Source: Acidobacteriota bacterium
GTDB lineage: Bacteria; Acidobacteriota; Vicinamibacteria; Vicinamibacterales; CAVVIG01
Direction: 5' to 3'
NCBI GenBank assembly: GCA_016195265.1
Contig: JACPZW010000028.1
Coordinates: 1 to 64,000, forward strand
DNA: 64,000 nucleotides
The notes beneath the pieces were generated by a model. That model made no database searches. It was given only the letters and a program-made list of their open reading frames with translations, and was not told the DNA's origin. Positions 37,637-46,179 of the stretch are shown here, in pieces; within the stretch, counting starts at the first letter, position 1; the number at the start of each line of letters is the position of its first letter. Both the position numbers and the translations under genes were made by a program.

Positions 37637-39041
37637 CCCGACGGGTTTTCTCGAAATCCAGCGGCAGAAGCAGCCGACGCGTCCGATCGACGTGCGCGTG
37701 CACGACTGGCGGGAGGTCTATCTTCCGTATGAACAGACCGCGCTGAAGGATCAGACCGCGCGCTGCATGGACTGCGGCATCCCGTTCTGCCACCAGGGCT
37801 GCCCGCTCGGCAATCTGATCCCGGACTGGAACGATCTCGTGTACCGCGATCGCTGGCGCGCCGCGATCGACCGGCTGCACGCGACGAACAATTTTCCCGA
37901 GTTCACGGGGCGCTTGTGCCCGGCGCCGTGCGAGGGCTCGTGCGTTCTCGGCATCAACGGCGCGGCGGTGACGATCAAGTCGGCCGAAGCCGCGATCATC
38001 GAGCGCGCGTTCGGCGAGGGCTGGATCGTTGCGCAGCCGCCTTCGACCCGCACCGGTAAGCGCGTCGCCGTCGTCGGGTCGGGCCCGGCGGGGCTCGCGA
38101 CGGCCGATCAGCTGAACCGCGCGGGTCATCTGGTGACGGTCTTCGAGCGCGCCGATCGCATCGGCGGCCTGCTGCGCTACGGCATCCCTGAATTCAAACT
38201 TGAGAAGCGCTGGCTCGAACGACGGCTGGCGCTGATGTGTGACGAAGGCGTCACGTTCAAGACCGGCTGCCACATCGGCGTCGACGTCGACCCCACGCAG
38301 CTGAAGCGCGAGTTCGACGCCATCGTGCTGGCGGGAGGCTCGACGGTGCCGCGCGATCTCCGGAATGTCCCCGGGCGGGAGCTCGAAGGCATTCATTTTG
38401 CGATGACATATTTGTCGCTCCAAAATCGCGCGTGCGAAGGCGACAATGTCGACGTGATCAGCGCGCGGGACAAGCACGTCATCATCATCGGCGGCGGTGA
38501 CACCGGCGCCGACTGTCTGGGCACCGCGCACCGCCAGGGCGCGCGCAGCGTGCGCCAGCTCGAGCTGCTCCAGCGTCCGCCCGACACGCGCGCGCCGCAG
38601 AATCCGTGGCCGACGTGGCCCAACATCTTCCGCGTGTCGACGGCGCACGAGGAAGGCGGCGAGCGTCACTACGCGGTCGCGACCGAGCGATTCTCCGGCA
38701 CCGATGATGGCCGGGTCGCGCGACTGCACGCGATCGACGTGAACACGAAGACGCCGATCGACTTCGACGCCGATCTCGTGCTGCTCGCGATGGGATTCAC
38801 CGGCCCCGAGCGCAACGGCGTCATTGACGGCCTGGGCGTCGGCCTGACCGCGCGCGGCACCGTCGCGCGCGACGCCAACTGGATGACGACGGTGGACGGC
38901 GTGTTCGCGACCGGCGACATGCAGCGCGGCCAGTCGCTGATCGTCTGGGCCATCGCCGACGGCCGGAGTTGCGCGCGCGGCGTGGACACGTACTTGATGG
39001 GCAGCTCGGCATTGCCGTCATTGCCCGCTCCTGTGGCGTAA
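37629..39041 (+). CDS. gltD: Glutamate synthase, small subunit
   Basis: The protein has 470 aa from ATG at 37629, inside the gltB end. Two cysteine clusters ([17 protein letters not shown] and CPAPCEGSC) hold 4Fe-4S clusters. FAD binding is seen in [18 protein letters not shown] and NADPH binding in [17 protein letters not shown]. It feeds electrons from NADPH to the large subunit. Its start is coupled to gltB by overlap and the glnD gene follows after 3 bp. Confidence 0.95.
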   Translation: MGNPTGFLEIQRQKQPTRPIDVRVHDWREVYLPYEQTALKDQTARCMDCGIPFCHQGCPLGNLIPDWNDLVYRDRWRAAIDRLHATNNFPEFTGRLCPAPCEGSCVLGINGAAVTIKSAEAAIIERAFGEGWIVAQPPSTRTGKRVAVVGSGPAGLATADQLNRAGHLVTVFERADRIGGLLRYGIPEFKLEKRWLERRLALMCDEGVTFKTGCHIGVDVDPTQLKREFDAIVLAGGSTVPRDLRNVPGRELEGIHFAMTYLSLQNRACEGDNVDVISARDKHVIIIGGGDTGADCLGTAHRQGARSVRQLELLQRPPDTRAPQNPWPTWPNIFRVSTAHEEGGERHYAVATERFSGTDDGRVARLHAIDVNTKTPIDFDADLVLLAMGFTGPERNGVIDGLGVGLTARGTVARDANWMTTVDGVFATGDMQRGQSLIVWAIADGRSCARGVDTYLMGSSALPSLPAPVA

Positions 39042-39044
39042 TTG

Positions 39045-41540
39045 ATGGCGACGTCGCTCACGGGCGTGGAAACGGCGCGCGAGGAACTGTGCGCCGAAGC
39101 TGCGCGCGGCGAAGGCGGACGTGCCGCGCTTCAACGCTTCTCCGACCGGGTCGACGAGTTGCTCCGGCACCTGTTCGCCGAGGCGCCGGCGGCGCGCTGC
39201 GCCAGCGCGATCGTCGCGCTCGGCGGCTACGGGCGGCGTCAGCTCTGCCTGCACTCCGACGTGGACGTGCTGATCCTCTTCGACGGCCCTATCGACGAGG
39301 CGCGCGTGCGATCCATCCTCCATCCGTTGTGGGATCTGCATTTCACCGTCGGCCAGCAGATCAGGCAGGTCGAGGACTTCGCGCAGCTCGAAATCGACAA
39401 CCCGGAGTTCCTCCTCGCGCTGCTCGACGCGCGGGCGGTCGCCGGCGACGCCGCGCTGCTCGACCGCGTCAAGGCGCGCGTCCGCACGCCGGCGGCGCAC
39501 GCGCGCATTCTCGACGCGCTCGAGCGTCTCATCGACGAACGCCACGCCGGATTCAACGACACGTTCTATCAGCTCGAGCCGGACACCAAGGACGCGCCGG
39601 GCGCGCTGCGCGATCTCATGGCCGTCCGGACGATCGCGGCGCTGACCGATCCCGCGCTCCTCGATCGCGGCCACACGGATCGCGCGCGTCTCGACGAGGC
39701 GGAGGAATTCCTGCTGCGGCTCCGCTCGTTCCTCCACGTCGAGCACAAGCGCAACAAGAACGTGCTGAGCCACGAGATGCAGGAGCGGGCGGCGCAGCGC
39801 ATGGGCTACACGGGCGGGCAGCCGGGCCAGCAGGTCGAGCGCCTGATGGGCGATTACTTCCGGCACGCGCGCGCGATCAGCCGAACGCTCGACTGGGTGC
39901 GTCAGGCGGCGCCGGTTCCCCTCGCGGACAATCTCGTGCAGTCGCGCGACGGCATTCGATTCGTCGACGCGGATCACGCCGACGCGCATCCGGAAACGTG
40001 GCTCGCGCTGTTTCAGGCCGCGCTCGACGCGGGCACGGACGTCGCCCCTGTGAGCGATGACACGCTCACGTGGATTCGGCAGCGCGTCGAGCGGTACGCA
40101 CCCGAAGAGTTCTTCCCGTCGGCGGCGGATCGCGCGGCGCTCCTCGCGTTCCTGAAGCCGAGGGCCGGACTGTACGCGCGGCTGTCTGAGATGCACGACT
40201 GCGGCCTGCTGGGACGGATGTTCCCGGAATTCCAGGCGATCTTCTGCCGCGTCGTACGCGACTTCTATCACAAGTACACGGTGGACGAGCACACGCTGCT
40301 GACGATCCGGAATCTCGAGCGGCTCGCGACGCGCGCGGTGAAGGGCCGCGAGCGCTTCGGCGCGATGCTGGACGACCTCGCGCATCCAGAACTGCTCGTT
40401 CTGGCGCTGCTCTTCCACGACGTCGGCAAGTGGCGAGACGACGACCACGCCGAGGAGAGCGTGCGGATGGCGATGCAGATGATGCAGCGCCTGCAGCTGC
40501 CGGCCGACGCGGTCGCGCTCGTCGAGTTTCTCATCCGTCATCACGTGCGCATGTCGCTCGTCGCGTTCCGCCGCGACACCGACGATCCCGAAATCGTGCG
40601 GCAGTTCGCCGATCTGGTCGGCATCGAAGAGCGGCTGAAGATGCTGTGCCTCCTGACGCTCGTCGACGTCGAGGCCGTCAACCCGGAAACGCTGACGCCG
40701 TGGCGCGAGGAACTGCTGTGGCGCCTCTACGTGGACACCTACAACCGCCTGACGCTCGTGTACGGCGACGAGGTGATCGAGCATCAGGAGTCGGGCCTGC
40801 GCGCGCTGATCGCGGGCCGGCCGTCCGACGTGGCCGAGGCCGAGATCACGCGGTTCGTCGAAGGCCTGCCGCGCCGGTACCTGCGGCTCTTCCCGCACGA
40901 CGCGATCTACCGCCACGTGCGGCTGTCGCGCGACATCAAGCCGGACGACGTGCACGCGGACCTCGAGCGCAAGGATTCGTTGTGGGAGCTGACGGTCGTC
41001 ACGCTGGACAAGCCGTTCGTGTTCTCGAACATCTGCGGCGCGCTGTCGTCGTTCGGCATGGACATCGCGCGCGGCCACGCGATGACGAATCCGAACGGCC
41101 TCGTGCTCGACATCTTTCAGTTCACTGATCAGGAGCGCTACCTCGAGCTCAACGCGAGCGGCAAGGACAAGTTCCTCAGCGTGCTCGGCGATGTCCTCTC
41201 CGGAAAGACGGACGTGACAGAGCGGCTGCGCGCGCGCGAGCAGAGCATCCTCTATCGCCGGCGCAGCGGCGTGACCGCCGTGCCGCCGGTCATCCACGCC
41301 GACAACCAGTCGTCGCGGCGCTACACGATCCTCGACATCGTCGCCGGTAACGCGCTGGGACTGCTGCACCGCGTGAGCCGCGTCATCTCGCGCCACGGGT
41401 GCGACGTGGACCTCGTGCTGATTTCGACCGAAGGCCAGAAAGCGATCGACGTGTTCCATATTACGAAGGCCGGCGCCAAACTGACGGACTCGGCGATCGC
41501 CGAGCTGAGCGCAGATTTCCACCGCATGCTGGAGGCGTGA
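39045..41540 (+). CDS. glnD: PII uridylyltransferase / uridylyl-removing enzyme
   Basis: The protein has 831 aa from ATG at 39045. The nucleotidyltransferase motif is GGYGRRQLCLHSDVDVLILF. The HD hydrolase site is LLFHDVGKWRDDDHAE (about residue 458), and two C-terminal ACT domains (about 650-720 and 765-831) sense glutamine. It adds UMP to PII when nitrogen is scarce and removes it when glutamine is high. It sits in the same operon as PII and Amt, directly before PII (1-bp gap). Confidence 0.95.
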   Translation: MATSLTGVETAREELCAEAARGEGGRAALQRFSDRVDELLRHLFAEAPAARCASAIVALGGYGRRQLCLHSDVDVLILFDGPIDEARVRSILHPLWDLHFTVGQQIRQVEDFAQLEIDNPEFLLALLDARAVAGDAALLDRVKARVRTPAAHARILDALERLIDERHAGFNDTFYQLEPDTKDAPGALRDLMAVRTIAALTDPALLDRGHTDRARLDEAEEFLLRLRSFLHVEHKRNKNVLSHEMQERAAQRMGYTGGQPGQQVERLMGDYFRHARAISRTLDWVRQAAPVPLADNLVQSRDGIRFVDADHADAHPETWLALFQAALDAGTDVAPVSDDTLTWIRQRVERYAPEEFFPSAADRAALLAFLKPRAGLYARLSEMHDCGLLGRMFPEFQAIFCRVVRDFYHKYTVDEHTLLTIRNLERLATRAVKGRERFGAMLDDLAHPELLVLALLFHDVGKWRDDDHAEESVRMAMQMMQRLQLPADAVALVEFLIRHHVRMSLVAFRRDTDDPEIVRQFADLVGIEERLKMLCLLTLVDVEAVNPETLTPWREELLWRLYVDTYNRLTLVYGDEVIEHQESGLRALIAGRPSDVAEAEITRFVEGLPRRYLRLFPHDAIYRHVRLSRDIKPDDVHADLERKDSLWELTVVTLDKPFVFSNICGALSSFGMDIARGHAMTNPNGLVLDIFQFTDQERYLELNASGKDKFLSVLGDVLSGKTDVTERLRAREQSILYRRRSGVTAVPPVIHADNQSSRRYTILDIVAGNALGLLHRVSRVISRHGCDVDLVLISTEGQKAIDVFHITKAGAKLTDSAIAELSADFHRMLEA

Positions 41541-41541
41541 G

Positions 41542-41874
41542 ATGAAATTGATCAAGGCGATCGTGCGGCCGAACAAGGTCGACGACGTGAAGGAGGCCCT
41601 CGGGCGCGTGAGCCTGTCGGGGATGACCGTGACCGAAGTGCGCGGCCACGGCAAACAGAAGGGCCACACGGCGATCTATCGCGGCAAGGAGTACGACGTC
41701 AGCCTGCTGCCGAAGATGGAAATCGAAGTCGTGGTCGCCGACAACATGGTGGACGACGCCGTCGCGGCGATCATTCAGGCCGCGCGCACGGGTGAAATCG
41801 GCGACGGCCGCGTGTTCGTCATTCCCGTCGAGCAGAGCTATCGCATCCGCACGGGCGAACGGAGCGAGCTGTGA
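41542..41874 (+). CDS. glnK: PII nitrogen regulatory protein
   Basis: The protein has 110 aa, close to the usual 112. The T-loop contains Tyr51 (AIYRGKEYDVSLLPK), the site uridylylated by GlnD. The C-terminal signature is IGDGRVFVIPVEQSYRIRTGE. It binds ATP/ADP and 2-oxoglutarate and blocks the ammonium channel when nitrogen is ample. Linkage to amt by a GTGA overlap suggests the GlnK type rather than GlnB. Confidence 0.93.
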   Translation: MKLIKAIVRPNKVDDVKEALGRVSLSGMTVTEVRGHGKQKGHTAIYRGKEYDVSLLPKMEIEVVVADNMVDDAVAAIIQAARTGEIGDGRVFVIPVEQSYRIRTGERSEL

Positions 41875-43340
41875 AAACCTTCGCTGCCGCCGCGCTCCTC
41901 TGCCTCCTGTTTCCGGTGAGTGTGCTGCGGGCGCAGTCCAGCCCTCAGCCCTCGATCCCTCAGCCCTTGAGCGCTCAGGCCGCGAGCCCTCAGCCCTCAG
42001 CCCTCAGTCCTTCTGCGTCGCAAGCGTCCCAGTCCGATCTTGCGAAGCTGGATCAGCGCGTCACGGCCGCGCAGTCGTCAGCCGACAACGCGTGGATGCT
42101 CGTCAGCGCCGCGCTCGTGCTGATGATGACCGGCCCCGGGCTCGCGCTCTTCTACGGCGGCCTCGTCCGCCAGAAAAACACGCTTGCGATCATGATGCAG
42201 AGCTTCGCGCTGATGGCGCTCATCACGATCTTGTGGGCGCTCGTCGGCTACAGCCTCTGCTTCGGCGAGGGCACGCCGATCATCGGCGGGTTCAGCCACG
42301 TCCTGCTGCGCGGCGTCGGCGTCGATCCGAACGCGGACTACGGAGGCACGATCCCGCAGTTGACGTTCATGGTGTACCAGTTGATGTTCGCCATCATCAC
42401 GCCGGCGCTCATCACCGGCGCCACGGCGGAGCGGATGAAATTCAGCGGCACCGTGATGTTCATGTCGCTGTGGTTCCTCTTCGTGTACGCGCCGCTCGCG
42501 CACATGGTCTGGGGCAAGGGCGGGCTGCTGAACGCGACGCTCGGCGGCACGTTCCCCACGCTGGATTTCGCCGGCGGGACGGTTGTGCACATCACCTCCG
42601 GCGTGTCGGCGCTGGTGTGCGCGCTCTACCTCGGCAAGCGCCAGGGCTATCCGAAAGAACCGATGCCGCCGCACAGCCTCGTGCTGAGCTTCATGGGTGC
42701 GTGCATGCTCTGGGTCGGCTGGTTCGGCTTCAACGCGGGGAGCGCCTTGGCGTCGAACGGCCTCGCCACGAGCGCGTTCGTCGCGACGCATTTCGCCGCG
42801 GCGGCCGCGACGATCGGCTGGCTCGTCGCCGAATGGACGACGCGCGGCCGGCCGAGCGCGCTCGGCGCGATCTCCGGTGCCGTCGCCGGCCTCGTCGCGA
42901 TCACGCCCGCATCAGGCTTCGTGACGCCGATGCCGGCGCTCGTCATCGGACTCGTGGCCGGCGTCGGCTGCTTTCTGATGGTCACGTGGGTGAAGAGCCT
43001 GTTCGGGTACGACGATGCGCTTGACGCGTTCGGCGTGCACGGCGCGGGCGGCACGATGGGCGCGCTGCTGACGGGCGTGTTCGCGACGCGATCGGTGCAG
43101 GCTGTCTTCCACGATGCGCAGGGCCGCGCGCTTCCCGTGGGATGGATCGACGGCAACATCGGGCAGATCGGCTATCAGATCGTCGGCATCGGGATGGCCT
43201 GGGCGTTCGCGCTCGTCGGGACGATCGTCCTGCTGAAGATCACCGACCTCGTCGTCGGCGTGCGTGCGAGCGAAGAGCAGGAGATCGAAGGCCTCGACCT
43301 CACCGAGCACGGCGAGGAAGCGTATAACCTGGAGATGTAA
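41871..43340 (+). CDS. amt: Ammonium transporter
   Basis: The protein has 489 aa from GTG at 41871, overlapping the PII stop (GTGA). A signal peptide is followed by a 30-residue Ser/Pro/Gln/Ala linker written by CAGCCCT heptamers (41938-42013), then eleven helices. Channel motifs include PGLALFYGGLVRQKN, WVGWFGFNAGSAL and DALDAFGVHGAGGT (pore His). The tail ends EEQEIEGLDLTEHGEEAYNL. It conducts ammonium/ammonia across the inner membrane under PII control. A copy of its last 75 bp lies 515 bp downstream. Confidence 0.93.
   Translation: MKTFAAAALLCLLFPVSVLRAQSSPQPSIPQPLSAQAASPQPSALSPSASQASQSDLAKLDQRVTAAQSSADNAWMLVSAALVLMMTGPGLALFYGGLVRQKNTLAIMMQSFALMALITILWALVGYSLCFGEGTPIIGGFSHVLLRGVGVDPNADYGGTIPQLTFMVYQLMFAIITPALITGATAERMKFSGTVMFMSLWFLFVYAPLAHMVWGKGGLLNATLGGTFPTLDFAGGTVVHITSGVSALVCALYLGKRQGYPKEPMPPHSLVLSFMGACMLWVGWFGFNAGSALASNGLATSAFVATHFAAAAATIGWLVAEWTTRGRPSALGAISGAVAGLVAITPASGFVTPMPALVIGLVAGVGCFLMVTWVKSLFGYDDALDAFGVHGAGGTMGALLTGVFATRSVQAVFHDAQGRALPVGWIDGNIGQIGYQIVGIGMAWAFALVGTIVLLKITDLVVGVRASEEQEIEGLDLTEHGEEAYNLEM
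41938..42013. repeat. 7-bp-period tandem repeat inside amt
   Basis: CAGCCCT units, some degenerate, lie in the coding region just after the signal peptide. The unit is not a multiple of 3, so the peptide cycles through all three frames (SPQPS, IPQPL, ALSPS). Confidence 0.8.
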
Positions 43341-43393
43341 GCTGGCGCACGTCTGCGTGCAGTGCTCGTGTCATCGAACGATTCTGGAAGGTG

Positions 43394-43507
43394 TTACTGC
43401 TTCTTGGCCGGGATCTCGCCCTGTTTCAGGACGCGGTTCTCAGGGAACCCGGGCTTTGGGCCGGTCGTCTTCTCGACGTGTTTTGCCGATTTTGTCTCGG
43501 TCGGCAT
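43394..43507 (-). CDS. Very small basic protein
   Basis: The protein has 37 aa: starts MPTETKSAKHVEKTTG and ends NRVLKQGEIPAKKQ. GGA lies eight bases before the ATG. It is hydrophilic and Lys-rich with no membrane segment. I do not recognise it. It lies between the two copies of the amt tail, downstream of a decayed gene on the same strand. Confidence 0.45.
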   Translation of the reverse strand: MPTETKSAKHVEKTTGPKPGFPENRVLKQGEIPAKKQ

Positions 43508-43521
43508 AGGAGTTTTCCTTT

Positions 43522-43787
43522 TCAGCCTTTGAAGATCACCGACAGATACGCGCCCGCGGCGCACAAGGCCGTCGCGACGAACATCCAGACGAGCGCGATG
43601 TTGCCTCGTTCGAGAAACGCCTGGCGCCGGTCGTTCGACGCGGTATTCCGATCCGCGCATCGATGATATGCCCGCGGAACTCGTGCGCGAAGAAGTCCTC
43701 GTCCGCCGGGAAGTTCACGGCCGCCGAAATCTTCTCCCGGCGGTCGAGCTCCCACCTGTAGCGGTCGAGGAGGAATTGCAGGTCCAT
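43522..43787 (-). pseudogene. Decayed small membrane protein gene
   Basis: From ATG at 43787 the frame reads MDLQFLLDRYRWELDRREKI and on to FRGHIIDA. Near 43655 it must shift by one base to continue as DRNTASNDRRQAFLERGNIA and a final helix (ALVWMFVATALCAAGAYLSV). The N-terminal helix, which in such proteins follows REKI, is also missing. Thus there is an internal deletion plus a frameshift. Function of the intact family is unknown. Confidence 0.6.
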
Positions 43788-43855
43788 CGCGTCCCCATGA
43801 TAACGAAGGGGCCTCAATCCGTAAGTGAGAACTCGATTTCATGTGCAAGTAATGC

Positions 43856-43930
43856 GCGAGCGAGGATCAGGAAATCGAAGGCCTCGACCTCACCGAACAC
43901 GGTGAGGAAGCGTATAACCTGGAGATGTAA
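43856..43930 (+). pseudogene. 3' relic of a second ammonium transporter gene
   Basis: The sequence repeats the last 75 bp of amt (43266-43340), including the stop. It differs at five bases: four are synonymous and one changes Glu to Asp. Upstream bases show no further amt similarity. It is the tail of a lost paralogue or a partial duplication. Confidence 0.8.
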
Positions 43931-45170
43931 CGCGGCGCGCGAAGTCGGCGCGGAGCAGAAACGCCGCACCGGCCGCCCAGACGATGCCAATTTTGATCAT
44001 CGGCACGCGCGCCGACCACAGCGCCCACGCCTCCTGGCGCAAGACAACATTCGGCTCGCTGAGGCAGAACTGCGCGGCGGCGAGCCCGGCCAGTAACCAC
44101 AGCCACATGAAACGCCGCTGCGCGGCGAGCGCGCTAATCACGGCCGCGATCGGCACGACGACGACCGGCAGCAGGATCATGAACTCACGCGAGACGTCGG
44201 TCGCGATGAGCGACATCCCGGCCGCGGCCACTGTGAGCATCGCCATCAAGGGTCCCACGCGCTTCAGCGCCTCGCGCGGCAGCAGCCACGCGCCCATCGC
44301 GACGAGCGCGAATCCCCAGCCCCACGACGCTTCGATGTCCACGAGCAGGCTGGGCAGGTGATTCGGCGGCCAATGGACGCCGGGCCAGAACGACGCGCCC
44401 GGCGGTCCGTTTCGCCAGAGCTCGACGATGACCGTGGGCCAGGCGGCCGGATGCACGAGCATCGCCATCAGCCCTGATCCCTCAGCGTCGCCGAGGATCG
44501 CGCGCTCGAGCACCACGCCCGCGAGGGCGATTGCCGTCACGCCGGCGCCGCGTTTCCAATCGCGCACGCACCAGACAGGCAGGAGCACAACGGGAACTTC
44601 GCGCGCGAGCAGGCCGACGACTCCTAACGTCGCGAACAGCCGGAAGTTTTCAGCGACGAACGCGTACGTCATGCCGGACAGAATGAAGAGGATCAATCCG
44701 TCGGTCAGCCACGGCGCGAAATAGATCGGCAGATGCGAGACGAACGTGAACGCGACCGCGAGTCCTCCCGAGGCCGCGGCGGGGCCGAGGCCCAGGCGGC
44801 GGCACGTCAGCAGGACGAAGACGTACGCGCCGGCCAGCGACAGCCAGTTGACGAGCGCCAGCGAAAAGACCGGACCGAACGGCAGCAGGCGCGCCAGCCA
44901 CGGCGTGAGGACGCGGTAGCGGAACGGCAGACGGACCCACGACATCGACCACGGTGAATCGTCGGGCAGCGGCGGCCGCGTGTACATGCGATGGTGCGAC
45001 ACCATCGAGAGGTAGATGTCCGAATCGCTCGGGTAACTGGTGAGGTAGGTCTGATCGAGGGCTGGGGCGCCGCCATGGGTGGCGATGCCGACGGTGACGA
45101 GCATGACCGCGACAAGTACTAAAGGCGCGAGGTGCGCCAAGAGCGCGGCCCTCCGGCTGTCACGCGTCAT
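43890..45170 (-). CDS. Multi-pass membrane protein (GT87/DUF2029-like)
   Basis: The protein has 426 aa with about ten hydrophobic segments. The first lumenal loop is Tyr/Ser-rich with a charged pair (SDSDIYLSMVSHHRMY), and PPLPDDSPWSMSWVRLPFRYR follows; this layout resembles polyprenol-sugar-dependent glycosyltransferases. The assignment is tentative. The last residues (PGYTLPHRV) are antisense to the amt relic, so the original 3' end has been replaced. Its start overlaps the stop of the upstream secreted-protein gene (ATGA). Confidence 0.55.
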   Translation of the reverse strand: MTRDSRRAALLAHLAPLVLVAVMLVTVGIATHGGAPALDQTYLTSYPSDSDIYLSMVSHHRMYTRPPLPDDSPWSMSWVRLPFRYRVLTPWLARLLPFGPVFSLALVNWLSLAGAYVFVLLTCRRLGLGPAAASGGLAVAFTFVSHLPIYFAPWLTDGLILFILSGMTYAFVAENFRLFATLGVVGLLAREVPVVLLPVWCVRDWKRGAGVTAIALAGVVLERAILGDAEGSGLMAMLVHPAAWPTVIVELWRNGPPGASFWPGVHWPPNHLPSLLVDIEASWGWGFALVAMGAWLLPREALKRVGPLMAMLTVAAAGMSLIATDVSREFMILLPVVVVPIAAVISALAAQRRFMWLWLLAGLAAAQFCLSEPNVVLRQEAWALWSARVPMIKIGIVWAAGAAFLLRADFARRVTSPGYTLPHRVR

Positions 45171-46156
45171 TGATCACGGGGTTCACGGGGTTCACGGGGT
45201 TCACGGGGTTCGCGCGGATCCGGCGTGCCGCTCTTTTCCTGATAGCGCGCGCCCCGCAGGATGTCCACCAGCGCGTGATTGCCCTCGTGGCACGCGTACT
45301 CGAAGATCCGATCGCCGGTCTTCGTCATCGGCAACACCGCCGTCCACGGCTGCGTGAACGTCGCCGGATCGTCGACCGTGAACTTGTAGAGCAGCGTGTC
45401 CGCGCCCGCGCGCGTGAAGCGTTCGATCAGATGCAGGCCCTCGCCCGTCCCGCGGACTCCGGTCTTGCGGGTGAAGTTGGTCGTGTCGATCACGAGCGTG
45501 TCGCCCTCAAAGCGGCCGACGGAATCGCCGAGCCACTGCCGGATAGACGAAGAGCGGTGCGGCCGGCCGTCGAGCGGCACGATGCGGGCGTCGTGGATCA
45601 TTTCCGTGAACACGATCACGTAGCCGGGAAACTGCAGCAACTGGACGTAGTTGTTGTACGGCCCGGGCAGGATCGGCGGCCCAGCGTTGAAGCTGAGGCA
45701 GCGCTCCTGGAGCGACCGGTTCTCGGGACCGTCGGCAGGATGCGCGCGGCTCTCCGCCGCGCGCGCCACCGCCTTCGCGCGCGCGTCAGGCGTCTGCGGC
45801 GGAATGCGGCCGTCCGGCGGATCGATCACCATCGAGGAAGGCTTGCGCCCGTTGACCGTGGACACGCGCGTCCCGCGCTCGAACCAGTAATCGTTGACGC
45901 CGCGCGCCGCGTCGACCTCCGCGCCGCCGTCACGCCGGTCGCGATCGCCGCCACCGAGCATCCGCGTCTCGAACGCCACCGCTTCTTCGTCGGTGAAGAA
46001 CGGCCGACCCGCGACATCGGCCGGCCGCTCGACGGGCGTCAGCGTGGAGAAACTCCAGATGCCTTCGAGGTCCGGCGGCGCCGGCTTCTGTGCAGAGATC
46101 GGCACGATGGCTGTCGCGATGGCGGCAGCGAGGAGGACGAAAAGAGATCGCACCAT
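45167..46156 (-). CDS. Secreted protein of an expanded paralogous family (copy 1)
   Basis: The protein has 329 aa from ATG at 46156 (signal peptide SLFVLLAAAIATAIVPISA). It shares the blocks LEGIWSFSTLTPVERPADVA, SSMVIDPPDGRIPPQTP, PYNNYVQLLQFPGYVIVFTE, DTLVIDTTNF and YACHEGNHALVDIL with the proteins at 53623 and 52684. It carries an extra C-terminal repeat (PREPREPREPRDQ) from a 9-bp DNA repeat. Function of the family is unknown. It lies just after the PQQ-type gene, 24 bp away. Confidence 0.75.
   Translation of the reverse strand: MVRSLFVLLAAAIATAIVPISAQKPAPPDLEGIWSFSTLTPVERPADVAGRPFFTDEEAVAFETRMLGGGDRDRRDGGAEVDAARGVNDYWFERGTRVSTVNGRKPSSMVIDPPDGRIPPQTPDARAKAVARAAESRAHPADGPENRSLQERCLSFNAGPPILPGPYNNYVQLLQFPGYVIVFTEMIHDARIVPLDGRPHRSSSIRQWLGDSVGRFEGDTLVIDTTNFTRKTGVRGTGEGLHLIERFTRAGADTLLYKFTVDDPATFTQPWTAVLPMTKTGDRIFEYACHEGNHALVDILRGARYQEKSGTPDPREPREPREPREPRDQ
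45174..45218. repeat. 9-bp tandem repeat (TCACGGGGT), four copies plus variant
   Basis: Four exact copies and one variant encode Pro-Arg-Glu triplets at the C-terminus of the secreted protein. The frame is kept because 9 is divisible by 3, like the repeat at 1-50. Confidence 0.9.
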
Positions 46157-46161
46157 AGAGG

Positions 46162-46179
46162 CAGCCCTGAAGGGCTGCG
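46162..46179. repeat. Dispersed hairpin (GCAGCCC type)
   Basis: GCAGCCCT-GA-AGGGCTGC lies between the PQQ-type gene and copy 1 of the secreted family. A related, degenerate pair lies at 49550-49597. Confidence 0.65.

Noticed and set aside
39018-41669. Long minus-strand open frame opposite glnD
   Set aside because: Composition is that of a shadow frame; glnD shows all its motifs on the plus strand.
45174-45218. Possible CRISPR or attachment site
   Set aside because: A perfect 9-bp coding tandem repeat with no spacers or integrase.
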